Source of the DNA: Streptomyces platensis
GTDB lineage: Bacteria; Actinomycetota; Actinomycetes; Streptomycetales; Streptomycetaceae
Direction: 5' to 3'
Assembly (NCBI RefSeq): GCF_008704855.1
Contig: NZ_CP023691.1
Location: forward strand, 1,674,001 to 1,738,000
Length of the DNA: 64,000 nucleotides
Both the position numbers and the translations under genes were made by a program. Positions 51,628 to 59,960 of this stretch are shown one piece after another. Positions within the stretch are counted from its first letter, which is position 1, and each line of letters begins with the position of its first letter. The notes under the pieces were generated by a model that was given only the letters and a program-made list of their open reading frames with translations, did not search any database and was not told the DNA's origin.

Positions 51628-52185
51628 CTACGCGGGCCAGGCGCGCGCGAGCATCGCCCGGGTGTCGGCGAGGAGTTGGGGCAGCACCTTGGTGTGGCCG
51701 ACCACCGGCATGAAGTTGGTGTCGCCGCCCCAGCGCGGGACGACGTGCTGGTGGAGATGGGCCGCGATTCCGGCCCCGGCGACGGTGCCCTGGTTCATCC
51801 CGATGTTGAAGCCGTGCGCCCCGGAGGCGGTGCGCAGCGCGGTCATCGCCCGCTTGGTGAACTCCGCCAGCTCCGCGGTCTCCGGGCCGTCCAGCTCCGG
51901 GTAGTCGGCGACGTGCCGGAACGGGACGATCATGAGGTGCCCGCCGTTGTACGGGTACAGGTTCAGCACCGCGTAGACATGCTCACCGCGCGCGATGACG
52001 AGGCCGTCCTCGTCCGACTTCTCGGGGATGGTGCAGAACGGACAGCCGTCATCGGCCCCCGGGCCGGTCGGCTTGTTCTCCCCCTGGATGTAGGCCATCC
52101 GGTGGGGCGTCCACAGGCGCTGGAAGGCGTCCTGCGTCCCGACTCCGATCTGCTGCTCCGGCTCGCTTGTCATACGGGCCAGCAT
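51628..52185 (-). CDS. HIT-family protein (histidine triad)
   Basis: 185 residues from the ATG before LARMTSEPEQQ; an ATG four codons later is possible. The histidine triad is AHLHQHVVPRW, preceded by GCPFCTI and LNLYPYNGGHLMIVPFRHVA. In mycobacteria the orthologue next to thrS is described as a diadenosine-tetraphosphate phosphorylase-like enzyme; that activity is inferred here. It sits near thrS, separated by the divergent channel gene, which partly preserves the thrS-HIT-pgsA order. Confidence 0.9.
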   Translation of the reverse strand: MLARMTSEPEQQIGVGTQDAFQRLWTPHRMAYIQGENKPTGPGADDGCPFCTIPEKSDEDGLVIARGEHVYAVLNLYPYNGGHLMIVPFRHVADYPELDGPETAELAEFTKRAMTALRTASGAHGFNIGMNQGTVAGAGIAAHLHQHVVPRWGGDTNFMPVVGHTKVLPQLLADTRAMLARAWPA

Positions 52186-52252
52186 ATGGCTTCGCCCGTT
52201 GGCACCGTGTCGTTGGGGCGGATACCCTGACCCGCTCCGCGATGCTGTGCCG

Positions 52253-52894
52253 GTGGACAGGGACACGCGGCTACAGGAGTGGGAGAGGCGCGCACAGCCG
52301 TATCTCTTCATCGCCTCGATCCTCTTTCTCACCTCCTACACGGTCCGGGTCCTGATCCCCGGTCTCTCTCCCGGCTGGGGCGCCCTCTGGGAGACCGTCA
52401 CGATCGTGAGCTGGGCCGCCTTCGTGGCGGAGTACCTGGCACGGCTGGTCTACAGCAGGGACCACTGGCACTTCGTGCGCACCCGCTGGCTGGACCTGAT
52501 CGTGACCGTGCTGCCGCTGCTGCGACCGCTGCTCATGATCGACCTGCACGAGCGGATGCAGCTGCGCCGGGCCGCGCCCGGGCTCGCCCTGGAGGCGCGG
52601 GTGATGACGTACTCCGGGCTCGCCGCGCTGCTGCTGGGGTACGCGGCCAGCCTGGCGGTCTACCACGACGAGCGGTCCGCCCCGGATGCGAACATCCGCA
52701 CCTTCGGTGACGCGGTGTGGTGGGCCGCTTCCACGCTGACGACGACGGGGTACGGCGACGCCACCCCCGTCACCCCGCGCGGCAGGGTGATCGCGGTGGG
52801 GCTGATGTTCGTCGGGGTGGCCCTGGTGGGCGCGGTGGTGGGCTCCTTCTCCGCCTACCTGATGCGCCGCTTCCGGCAGGAGGGCGAGAGATGA
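52253..52894 (+). CDS. Potassium channel family protein (two-TM pore plus N-terminal helices)
   Basis: About 213 residues from a GTG (another GTG lies two codons earlier). Four or more helices are visible: LFIASILFLTSYTVRVLI, LWETVTIVSWAAFVAEYLAR, a segment near LDLIVTVLPLLRPLLM, and the pore unit with SGLAALLLGYAASLAVY, filter TTTGYGD and a final helix AVGLMFVGVALVGAVVG. The filter is canonical for K+. No RCK or other ligand domain is attached. A plausible promoter, TTGGCA (52199) and TACCCT (52223) with 18-base spacing, lies upstream. It is divergent from the HIT gene. Confidence 0.88.
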   Translation: MDRDTRLQEWERRAQPYLFIASILFLTSYTVRVLIPGLSPGWGALWETVTIVSWAAFVAEYLARLVYSRDHWHFVRTRWLDLIVTVLPLLRPLLMIDLHERMQLRRAAPGLALEARVMTYSGLAALLLGYAASLAVYHDERSAPDANIRTFGDAVWWAASTLTTTGYGDATPVTPRGRVIAVGLMFVGVALVGAVVGSFSAYLMRRFRQEGER

Positions 52895-52896
52895 CG

Positions 52897-52929
52897 CGGC
52901 CCCGGAGAGCCGCTCGCTCTCCGGGGCCG
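52897..52929. terminator. Bidirectional terminator between the channel gene and thrS
   Basis: Perfect 14-bp inverted repeat CGGCCCCGGAGAGC and complement with a five-base loop, three bases after the channel stop and 32 beyond the thrS stop. Confidence 0.8.
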
Positions 52930-52944
52930 GGTGCTCAAGCCATC

Positions 52945-52980
52945 ACACCTGGACGCGGCGCTACACCTGGACGCGGCGCT
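52945..52980. repeat. 18-bp perfect tandem duplication at the thrS stop codon
   Basis: ACACCTGGACGCGGCGCT occurs twice in a row (52945-52962, 52963-52980). On the minus strand the upstream copy encodes the last residues of ThrRS (RRVQ-V) and runs into TAG; the second copy would encode RRVQV again and then TGA. The natural stop was probably the TGA, and the duplication created an in-frame TAG before it. Confidence 0.9.
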
Positions 52981-54943
52981 CCACGACGTCGAGGAGCTCG
53001 GCGATCGCCTCCTCGCGCGCAATGCCGTTCTTCTGCGACCCGTCGCGGTAGCGGAAGGAAACCGCGTCGTTGGCGACATCCTCGTCACCGGCGATGATCA
53101 TGAACGGCACCTTGCTCTTCTGGGCGTTCCTGATCTTCTTCTGCATCCGGTCCGACGAGGAGTCCACCTCGACCCGCAGCCCCTTGGCCTTCGCCTGGGC
53201 GGCGAACTCCTGGAGGTAGGGGACGTGCGCGTCGCCGATCGGGATGCAGGTCGCCTGGACGGGCGCCAGCCAGGCCGGGAAGGCGCCGGCGTAGTGCTCC
53301 AGGAGCACGCCGAAGAAACGCTCGATCGAGCCGAACAGCGCGCGGTGCAGCATCACCGGCTGCTGCTTGGAGCCGTCCGCCGCGGTGTACTCCAGACCGA
53401 ACCGCTTGGGCTGGTTGAAGTCGACCTGCAACGTCGACATCTGCCAGGACCGCCCGATCGCGTCCTTCGCCTGCACCGAGATCTTCGGGCCGTAGTACGC
53501 AGCGCCGCCCGGGTCCGGGACCAGCGGCAGGCCCTGCTTCTCGGCGGCCTGGCGCAGCGCCTCGGTGGCCTCCTCCCAGTCCTCGTCCGAGCCGATGAAC
53601 TTGTCCGACTCCGGGTCGCGGGTGGACAGCTCCAGCTCGAATTCGTTCAGGCCGTAGTCGCGCAGCAGATCCAGCACGAAGGTGAGGAGGGTGTCGAGCT
53701 CCTCCGGCATCTGCTCCTTGGTGCAGTAGATGTGCGAATCGTCCTGAGTGAAGCCGCGCGAGCGGGTCAGGCCGTGCACGACGCCCGACTTCTCGTAGCG
53801 GTACACCGTCCCGAACTCGAAGAGGCGCAGCGGCAGTTCACGGTAGGAGCGGCCGCGCGACTTGAAGATCAGGTTGTGCATCGGGCAGTTCATCGCCTTG
53901 AGGCGGTAGTTCTGCTCGTCGAACTCGATGGCCGGGAACATCGACTCGCCGTAGTGCGGCAGATGCCCGGAGATCTCGAAGAGGCGCTCCTTCGAGAGGT
54001 GCGGGGTGTTCACGAACTCGTAGCCGGAGACCTCGTGCCGCTGGCGGGAGTAGTCCTCCATCACCTTGCGGACGACACCGCCCTTGGGGTGGAAGACGGC
54101 GAGGCCCGGGCCGAGCTCCTCCGGGAAGGAGAACAGATCCAGCTCCGCCCCCAGCTTCCGGTGATCGCGCTTCTCGGCCTCGACGAGGAACTCCAGATGC
54201 GCCTTGAGCTCGTCCTTGGTCGGCCAGGCGGTTCCGTAGATCCGCTGGAGCTGCTTGTTCTTCTCGCTGCCGCGCCAGTACGCGGCGGCCGAGCGCATGA
54301 GCTTGAACGCCGGGATGGCGCGGGTGCTCGGCAGGTGCGGACCGCGGCACAGGTCCTTCCAGCACAGCTCGCCGGTCTTGGCGTCGAGGTTGTCGTAGAT
54401 GGTCAGCTCGCCGGCGCCGACCTCGGCGGAGGCGCCCTCGGCGGCGTCCGCGGCGGAGCCCTTGAGTCCGATCAGCTCGAGCTTGTACGGCTCGTCGGCC
54501 AGCTCCTCGCGGGCGGCGTCATCGCTGACCGCACGGCGCGCGAACTTCTGGCCGCGCTTCTGGATCTCCTGCATCTTCTTCTCGATGCGCTTGAGATCGT
54601 CCGGGTGGAACGGGGTCTCGACGTCGAAGTCGTAGTAGAAGCCGTCCTTGATGGGCGGGCCGATGCCGAGCTTCGCCTCCGGGAACAGCTCCTGCACGGC
54701 CTGCGCCATCACATGCGCGGTGGAGTGCCGCAGGATGTTCAGACCGTCCTCGGAGGTGATCTCGACGGGCTCGACCGCGTCACCGTCGGCGACCTCGTAC
54801 GCCAGATCCTTCAGCTCTCCGGCCACCCGGGCGGCCACGATGCTGCGCTCGCCCTGGAAGAGGTCGGCGGCCGTAGTGCCCGTGGTCACCACGCGTTCTT
54901 CCCGCTCGGAATCGCGCTGGACGGTCACACGGACGTCTGACAC
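52961..54943 (-). CDS. thrS: Threonine--tRNA ligase
   Basis: Charges tRNA-Thr and edits Ser-tRNA-Thr. The 660 residues contain the N-terminal TGS domain, editing domain ([20 protein letters not shown] with HxxxH), catalytic core with zinc ligands ([39 protein letters not shown]), and anticodon-binding domain ending RRVQV. The GTG start has GGAGAG upstream. I see no T-box leader in the 111 bases before it. The stop codon lies within an 18-bp tandem duplication. Confidence 0.97.
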   Translation of the reverse strand: MSDVRVTVQRDSEREERVVTTGTTAADLFQGERSIVAARVAGELKDLAYEVADGDAVEPVEITSEDGLNILRHSTAHVMAQAVQELFPEAKLGIGPPIKDGFYYDFDVETPFHPDDLKRIEKKMQEIQKRGQKFARRAVSDDAAREELADEPYKLELIGLKGSAADAAEGASAEVGAGELTIYDNLDAKTGELCWKDLCRGPHLPSTRAIPAFKLMRSAAAYWRGSEKNKQLQRIYGTAWPTKDELKAHLEFLVEAEKRDHRKLGAELDLFSFPEELGPGLAVFHPKGGVVRKVMEDYSRQRHEVSGYEFVNTPHLSKERLFEISGHLPHYGESMFPAIEFDEQNYRLKAMNCPMHNLIFKSRGRSYRELPLRLFEFGTVYRYEKSGVVHGLTRSRGFTQDDSHIYCTKEQMPEELDTLLTFVLDLLRDYGLNEFELELSTRDPESDKFIGSDEDWEEATEALRQAAEKQGLPLVPDPGGAAYYGPKISVQAKDAIGRSWQMSTLQVDFNQPKRFGLEYTAADGSKQQPVMLHRALFGSIERFFGVLLEHYAGAFPAWLAPVQATCIPIGDAHVPYLQEFAAQAKAKGLRVEVDSSSDRMQKKIRNAQKSKVPFMIIAGDEDVANDAVSFRYRDGSQKNGIAREEAIAELLDVVERRVQV

Positions 54944-55055
54944 CGGTCTCTCCTGACTACTGTCTCTTCACGGCAGCGATTGCTGCGCAGCCGAATCGTA
55001 CCGAGCCAGCGGACCCGACCGCGAAACGGTTTCACCACCCCCGGCTCGCACGGTG

Positions 55056-56234
55056 TCATTCCTCCGCACCGCACGCCTCCTCGAAGAAGTCGAGATTCTC
55101 CTGGAGCGACTTCAGCAGCCGGTCCCGCTCCGCCTCGTCGACCTGTACGGGCGTGACATCGCGGCCGCCGGTGATCCGCCGGAAGCCGCCGCGGCTCTCC
55201 AGCCGCCCGCTCACCCGCACCGGCAGCCCCACCAGGTGCGCATGCCCGGCGATCCGGTAGTCCTCCTCCCCCAGCGCGACCCGTACCTGGAGCACATCGG
55301 CCCCGGAGATCACCCGCAGCCGCACCGTGCCGGGGCCGCCCGGCCGCTCCCTGCGCAGCCGTACCACCGCACCGGTCACCCGGACCGGCAGCGACGGCTC
55401 ATCGCGGACATAGCGCTGGGCGGCCTGCTGGAGCGCGGGCAGATCGCCGGGCGAGAACTCCACCGGCTCGGGTCGGGCCGGGCAGCCGGCCGGGGCACCG
55501 GCCGCCGGCGACCACTCGACCGCGATCCGCGCCCCCTCCGCGTCCCGCACCAGCGCGATCAGCGCCTGCGCCAGCTCATGGCAGACCCCCAGCTCGACCG
55601 CCGCGTCGAAGGCCTCCATACCGCCGGTGGCCCGCTGGTAGTCGGTGGCGTCGCGGACCGCGTGCAGCGCCCGCTGGAGCCCGGCGACCGCCCGGCGGCC
55701 GCCGGACACCGGCACGAACGCGGTCACCCGGCGCCCGGCCGCCGCCGGACCGACCAGCACCTGGCTCAGGAACCCCTCGGCCTGCCGTTTGTGCCGGGCG
55801 CCGTAGTAGCCGGCCCGGCCGTACGTCCCCAGCGCCCCGGCGAGCAGCATCGAACGGGCCGCCCCGCGCAGCTGCTCCTGCGCCACCCAGTGCGCGGCCC
55901 CCGAGCCGCCGTCGGGGACCTCGCGCTCCCAGCGCACCTCGTCGCTGGGCACCGCCAGCCCCATCAGCACCTCCCGGGCGGAGGGCGCGGCGCTCTGCGC
56001 CAGCGCCGCCAGCGCCTCCGCGAGCAGTTCCCCGCTGTCGGGGAAGCGGCGGTCGTGCGGGACCAGCAGGCTGGTGCCGGCCGCGCCGCCGGGCGGTGTC
56101 CACCGGGCGTAATGGCCGGCGGCCCCGCCCCGGCGCCGCCAGCCGTGCCGGGCCAGCAGCGCGCCGAGCACCGCCGGGTCGAGCTGCGCGGGATCCAGCA
56201 GCCGCGCGTCATATTCGTCGGTCGGCCGGTACAT
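55056..56234 (-). CDS. Protein of unknown function paired with a DUF4365 gene
   Basis: 392 residues from ATG. The N-terminal ~270 residues are helical and Ala/Arg/Gly-rich with no motif I recognise (HYARWTPPGGAAGTSLLVPH, VFPVSGGRRAVAGLQRALHA-like). The last ~110 residues have a strand-rich pattern (LPVRVTGAVVRLRRERPGG, VRVSGRLESRGGFRRITGG) suggestive of an OB-like fold, which would mean nucleic-acid binding; this is inference. The ATG overlaps the DUF4365 stop by one base (TGATG), so they form a two-gene unit. It ends shortly before the thrS promoter region. Confidence 0.7.
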   Translation of the reverse strand: MYRPTDEYDARLLDPAQLDPAVLGALLARHGWRRRGGAAGHYARWTPPGGAAGTSLLVPHDRRFPDSGELLAEALAALAQSAAPSAREVLMGLAVPSDEVRWEREVPDGGSGAAHWVAQEQLRGAARSMLLAGALGTYGRAGYYGARHKRQAEGFLSQVLVGPAAAGRRVTAFVPVSGGRRAVAGLQRALHAVRDATDYQRATGGMEAFDAAVELGVCHELAQALIALVRDAEGARIAVEWSPAAGAPAGCPARPEPVEFSPGDLPALQQAAQRYVRDEPSLPVRVTGAVVRLRRERPGGPGTVRLRVISGADVLQVRVALGEEDYRIAGHAHLVGLPVRVSGRLESRGGFRRITGGRDVTPVQVDEAERDRLLKSLQENLDFFEEACGAEE

Positions 56235-56800
56235 CAGGGTCTCCCTCCCGCGCCGACGCGCGTCATGATCTCGCAGAGCGCTCGGTCGTCGAAGATCCGC
56301 GCGGTGGGGATCCGCACAGTGGTCCTGCGCCGGCCGGTCACCGGATGGCCGGCCAGGTTGATCCAGTAGCAGCAGTGCCGCAGTTCGAGACGGTCGTGGC
56401 CGGCCCGCAGCCAGTCCTCCTGGGTCCGCGGAACCAGCATCACGACCAGGATCTTGTGCACCGTGACGGGCGTACGGGCCAGCTTCACCAGGTGGTCGTT
56501 GTCGAGCGTGAAGGCGAACGTCGGCCCCGGCGGGCGCGGGGCGGTCTGGTAGGTGCACTTGAGCTGCACCTTGATGGTGACCTCGTCGTCGACGGTGTGG
56601 CCGGGCGCGCCATGACTGACGTGCCAGTCGATTCCGTTGTCCGGGAAGGGCTGCGCCAGCGAACACCCGGAGGCGGCGGCGACCGCATGGAGATAGCCCA
56701 CCTGAAGGGTCTCCATGCAGGCGGTGGTGGCGAGTCCGCCGCGCTGCGGTGTGGTCCGCTGAGGCAGCAGCCCGCCCGGTTCGGGCTGCGCGAGCGTCAT
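56234..56800 (-). CDS. DUF4365-domain protein (PD-(D/E)XK-like fold)
   Basis: 188 residues. The domain shows DNGIDWHV (Asp58) followed by VTIKVQLKCTY (Gln79-Leu-Lys81), which has the spacing of a PD-(D/E)XK nuclease core with Gln replacing Glu, as in other DUF4365 members. A possible third element is LARTPVTVHKILVVMLVP. The family turns up in predicted DNA-processing and defence contexts, but its activity is not established. It starts at ATG, is divergent from the DEDDh exonuclease gene, and is coupled to the 392-residue protein. Confidence 0.8.
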   Translation of the reverse strand: MTLAQPEPGGLLPQRTTPQRGGLATTACMETLQVGYLHAVAAASGCSLAQPFPDNGIDWHVSHGAPGHTVDDEVTIKVQLKCTYQTAPRPPGPTFAFTLDNDHLVKLARTPVTVHKILVVMLVPRTQEDWLRAGHDRLELRHCCYWINLAGHPVTGRRRTTVRIPTARIFDDRALCEIMTRVGAGGRP

Positions 56801-56996
56801 CGCGGAGTGGCCTTCCGGGCTGTGCCGATCGATGCGGGTGGATGACGGGGAGAAGGCAGATCGCGTCGGCCCGTCCCTCTGGTTGTCTCCGCGTCAAGTG
56901 GTCCGCAAACAAAGACGGTTCGAGCCCCCGGCGGCTCGGGTATCACCAGCTCGGATGGCGTACGTGTCATCCCCCGTACGAGCGCGAGGAGTTGGG

Positions 56997-57725
56997 ATGA
57001 TGCCGTGCTGGTATGACGGTCCACTTGCCGCCTTCGACACCGAGACCACCGGGATCGACGTCGAGCGCGATCGCATCGTCTCCGCGGCCCTGGTGGTCCA
57101 GGAGACACCGCGCTCCGCGCCCCGGATCACCCGCTGGCTGATCAACCCGGGCGTCGACATACCGGACGCCGCGACGGCGGTGCACGGCCTGACGGCCGAC
57201 CATCTCGCGCTGCACGGCCGCTGGCCCGCGCCGGTCCTGGAGGAGGTGGCCCGCGCCCTGGCCGCCCAGTCGGTGGCCGGCCGGCCGCTGGTCGTGATGA
57301 ACGCCCCGTTCGATCTCACCCTCCTGGAACGCGAGTTGAAGCGGCACCGCGCCAGCTCACTGAACGCCTATCTGGGGGGCCACCCGCTGCGCGTCCTTGA
57401 CCCCCACGTCCTCGACAAGCACCTGGACCGCTACCGCAAGGGCCGCCGTACGCTCACCGATCTGTGTGGGCACTACGAGGTCGAGCTGACCGACGCCCAT
57501 GAGGCGGCTGCCGACGCGCTCGCCGCGCTGCGGGTCGTCCGGGCCCTGGGGCATCGCTTCGCCGAGCGCCTGGAGGGGCTGCATCCGGCGGAGCTGCACA
57601 ACCGCCAGGCCGTCTGGTACGCGGCGCAGGCCCGCGGACTTCAGGCGTGGTTCGCGCGCAGCGGCAATCCGGAAGTCGTCGATCCGCACTGGCCGCTGCG
57701 TCCCGAACTCCCGGCGGCGGCCTGA
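56997..57725 (+). CDS. DEDDh-type 3'-5' exonuclease (DnaQ-like)
   Basis: 242 residues from the first of two adjacent ATG codons with GAGGAG upstream. ExoI is AAFDTETTGID (Asp14, Glu16), ExoII is NAPFDLTLL, and ExoIII is TDAHEAAADALAALRV (His and Asp). The motifs are complete, so the enzyme should be active. It is a stand-alone exonuclease rather than part of a polymerase and may act in repair or RNA processing. It is divergent from the DUF4365 pair, with 196 bases between. Confidence 0.9.
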   Translation: MMPCWYDGPLAAFDTETTGIDVERDRIVSAALVVQETPRSAPRITRWLINPGVDIPDAATAVHGLTADHLALHGRWPAPVLEEVARALAAQSVAGRPLVVMNAPFDLTLLERELKRHRASSLNAYLGGHPLRVLDPHVLDKHLDRYRKGRRTLTDLCGHYEVELTDAHEAAADALAALRVVRALGHRFAERLEGLHPAELHNRQAVWYAAQARGLQAWFARSGNPEVVDPHWPLRPELPAAA

Positions 57726-57790
57726 TCCCCCCTCAGGAATTCCGCGGGGCGGCAAAGACACCGGGCGGAATTCCCGCGGGGCACTCTTCC

Positions 57791-57830
57791 AACAAAAAGA
57801 ACCGGGCCGCTTTTTGGCGGCCCGGTTCTT
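57791..57830 (-). terminator. Intrinsic terminator of tRNA-Val copy 1
   Basis: On the minus strand, a perfect 14-bp stem AAGAACCGGGCCGC with a six-base loop followed by TTTTTGTT. It is the only hairpin in the window with a clear T-tract, just downstream of the tRNA. Confidence 0.9.
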
Positions 57831-57838
57831 GATCCCGG

Positions 57839-57910
57839 TGGGCGATACTGGGTTCGAACCAGTGACCTCTTCGGTGTGAACGAAGCGCTCTCCCACTGAG
57901 CTAATCGCCC
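57839..57910 (-). tRNA. tRNA-Val (CAC anticodon), copy 1
   Basis: 72 bases beginning GGGCGATTAGCTCAGTGGGA. The acceptor stem GGGCGAT/ATCGCCC, anticodon stem CTTCG/CGAAG with loop TTCACAC (anticodon CAC), and TTCGAA T-loop are intact. CCA is not encoded; the sequence after the discriminator A is CCG. Identical to copy 2. Confidence 0.96.
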
Positions 57911-58027
57911 GGGTGTCGGCGAGGTTTCCCTCGCGAACGAGCAGAACAATACAGGCCGCCCGGGGCTTCCATCAAATTCCTGTTCCCCGGCGGTCCCGGC
58001 CCGCGGCGGCCGGGTGGCCGGCACACC

Positions 58028-58489
58028 TCATCCGCGGGCCAGCCAGGCCGCCAGCCCGCGCCGCCCGGACCGCATCATCAGCGCGTGATTGACGAGGAAC
58101 AGCGGCCGCCCCAGCAGCGCGAACCGCCGCAGCAGCGGCTTGCAGACCTCGACGTCCTGCTCGAAGACGGCACGGGTACCGCCGGCCCCGGGCACCACCG
58201 TCCAGCGCGCCCAGCCCGCCAGGTCCCCCCGCATCGTCATCTCCAGCACCCCCGCGCCCGGGTCCCGTACGCGCTCGCTCGCCACCACCGTCAGGTCGTA
58301 CGGCAGCAGGGAACGGAACCGGGCGGTGCCGCTGCGGTCGTCGAGCGGGGTCACCTCGCGGACCTGCGGCCACCACTGCGGATACGCCTCGGCGCGTTCG
58401 AGGACGGCGTAGACGACGGTCGGCGAGGCGTTGAGCAGCCATACGCTGCGGAAGCGGTAGCGGTGCAGTCGGCGGGACCAGTCGGGCAT
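58028..58489 (-). CDS. SRPBCC (START-like) polyketide cyclase-family protein
   Basis: 153 residues. The start-to-grip fold is suggested by SVWLLNASPTVVYAVLERAEAYPQWWPQVREV, followed by GTARFRSLLPYDLTVVASERV and a long C-terminal helix. Members bind hydrophobic ligands in a central cavity; no specific ligand can be named. The ATG before PDWSRR was preferred because the frame upstream runs into tRNA copy 2. It lies between the two tRNA-Val genes and after the terminator of copy 2, so it needs its own promoter. Confidence 0.82.
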   Translation of the reverse strand: MPDWSRRLHRYRFRSVWLLNASPTVVYAVLERAEAYPQWWPQVREVTPLDDRSGTARFRSLLPYDLTVVASERVRDPGAGVLEMTMRGDLAGWARWTVVPGAGGTRAVFEQDVEVCKPLLRRFALLGRPLFLVNHALMMRSGRRGLAAWLARG

Positions 58490-58533
58490 GATCCCAGTGT
58501 GCGCCCCCGGGCGGGGCGCGCGCCCAACAACTG

Positions 58534-58568
58534 CGACGGCCCGGAGACTTGAAGTCTCCGGGCCGTCG
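58534..58568 (-). terminator. Terminator of tRNA-Val copy 2
   Basis: Perfect inverted repeat of 17 bases (CGACGGCCCGGAGACTT) with almost no loop, followed on the minus strand by TTGTTG. It lies eight bases after the tRNA and about 45 before the SRPBCC start. Confidence 0.85.
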
Positions 58569-58575
58569 TCCGGGG

Positions 58576-58647
58576 TGGGCGATACTGGGTTCGAACCAGT
58601 GACCTCTTCGGTGTGAACGAAGCGCTCTCCCACTGAGCTAATCGCCC
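58576..58647 (-). tRNA. tRNA-Val (CAC anticodon), copy 2
   Basis: 72 bases, identical to the copy at 57839-57910, with the same cloverleaf and no encoded CCA. The flanking sequences differ, so the duplication covers essentially only the tRNA. Confidence 0.96.
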
Positions 58648-58701
58648 GGGCGCACCGCCAACATTACCGCACGTCGGCAGGCACTTCTGACCACGCCTCG
58701 G

Positions 58702-59133
58702 TCACTCGGAAACCTTCCACGGCAGCACGACGCCGAACTTCCAGAGGTAGACCGCGAGCGCCGCCGCGATGATCACCAGGCCGATGGTGGTCAGGATGAT
58801 GTTGCGCCGCCGCACCTTGGGGTCGAGCGCCCGCTGGGCCGCTTCGGTGACCTTGCGCTTGGTCCAGCGCAGCACCAGCTGCGCCCAGACGAACTCCGTC
58901 GCCCAGATCGCCATACCGCCGAAGATCACCAGCCAGCCGGGCCCCGGCAGCGGCAGCATGATCACGCCGGCCACCACGACCGCGAGACCGACGACGAAGA
59001 CTCCGACCTGCCAGCTGACATGCAGCGGCCGGGAACGCTTGATGAAGTGCGGCGCCCGCGAACCGAGCGGCTTCTCGGCCGGAGCGGCGTCCCCCTCCAC
59101 CGTCCCCAGCCCCCCGTTACTCTGCGTATTCAT
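58702..59133 (-). CDS. PGPGW-motif membrane protein (TIGR02611 type)
   Basis: 143 residues with two N-terminal membrane helices around the family signature LPLPGPGWLVIFGG, plus a third helix near the C terminus (ILTTIGLVIIAAALAVYLW). The function is unknown. The ATG is preceded by GGAGG. It is divergent from ssgB, as in other streptomycetes, but nothing connects it to sporulation directly. Confidence 0.85.
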   Translation of the reverse strand: MNTQSNGGLGTVEGDAAPAEKPLGSRAPHFIKRSRPLHVSWQVGVFVVGLAVVVAGVIMLPLPGPGWLVIFGGMAIWATEFVWAQLVLRWTKRKVTEAAQRALDPKVRRRNIILTTIGLVIIAAALAVYLWKFGVVLPWKVSE

Positions 59134-59236
59134 GCCTCCAACTTACCGGACGCGACCGCCTGCCGGAATTACCGCCGGGGACGATCTCGCAATCCGCCGG
59201 AAGAGGTACCTGAAGGCACACAAAACCGTCAGAGGG

Positions 59237-59263
59237 GTTTACAACGGCACCGTAGGTGGCATG
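59237..59263 (+). promoter_or_regulatory. Possible ssgB promoter elements
   Basis: GTTTAC (59237-59242) followed 15 bases later by GGCATG. The published control of ssgB by the stress sigma factor SigH would predict a GTTT-type -35; the -10 match here is weak, so this is only suggestive. Confidence 0.3.
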
Positions 59264-59321
59264 TCGATTTCGCCGACGTGCGAATCCCCGAGCGCACACT
59301 GAGCGAAAGGCCCTGGCGCTT

Positions 59322-59735
59322 ATGAACACCACGGTCAGCTGCGAGCTGCACCTGCGCCTCGTTGTGTCGAGCGAGTCCTCACTGCCTGTACCCGCGGGCC
59401 TGCGGTATGACACGGCCGATCCCTATGCCGTGCATGCCACCTTCCATACCGGAGCCGAGGAGACCGTCGAGTGGGTTTTCGCCCGCGACCTCCTCGCCGA
59501 GGGCCTGCACCGGCCCACGGGCACCGGAGACGTCCGCGTATGGCCGTCCCGGAGCCACGGACAGGGTGTTGTCTGCATCGCCCTGAGCTCCCCGGAAGGC
59601 GAAGCCCTGCTCGAGGCGCCCGCGCGGGCTCTCGAGTCGTTCCTCAAAAGGACCGATGCCGCCGTGCCACCCGGTACGGAGCACCGGCATTTCGATCTCG
59701 ACACCGAGCTCTCCCACATCCTCGCGGAGAGCTGA
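59322..59735 (+). CDS. ssgB: Sporulation-specific cell division protein SsgB
   Basis: SsgB localises with SsgA and directly recruits FtsZ to future sporulation septa in aerial hyphae. The 137 residues match the SsgA-like protein family and are typical of SsgB, which is nearly invariant among streptomycetes: MNTTVSCELHLRLVVSSESS, YAVHATFHTGAEETVEWVFA, VRVWPSRSHGQGVVCIALSS, and the C terminus DTELSHILAES. Only a weak ribosome-binding signal precedes the ATG. The gene stands alone, and its presence firmly places the organism in Streptomyces or a close relative. Confidence 0.97.
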   Translation: MNTTVSCELHLRLVVSSESSLPVPAGLRYDTADPYAVHATFHTGAEETVEWVFARDLLAEGLHRPTGTGDVRVWPSRSHGQGVVCIALSSPEGEALLEAPARALESFLKRTDAAVPPGTEHRHFDLDTELSHILAES

Positions 59736-59960
59736 GACGCAGACCGGTTACCGAAAGCACCCACCCGCTCACACTTGCGCGCGTCCGACTCGGGGAGACG
59801 GCGCAGGACCGACAAGTTCATACGGCACACTTCGGCGTCGTCGCCGCGGGCCCACCGCGGAGTCGGCGCTGAAGCTTGTTCGAAGCGCTAGAGTCGGCGA
59901 CCATTCGGCAACCCACGGGGGCGGTACCCGTCCGTCCTCACCCTGCCAGGGAGCGGAACC

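Noticed and set aside
54944..55055. A T-box riboswitch before thrS.
   Set aside because: I found no T-box consensus or specifier-loop structure in this short gap.
57726..57790. Two near copies of GGAATTC(C)CGCGGGGC after the exonuclease gene.
   Set aside because: Short and GC-rich; not clearly more than chance and not positioned as a terminator.
57839..58647. An integrated mobile element using the tRNA-Val genes as attachment sites.
   Set aside because: No integrase or plasmid-like gene lies nearby; only one small core-like gene is between the copies.
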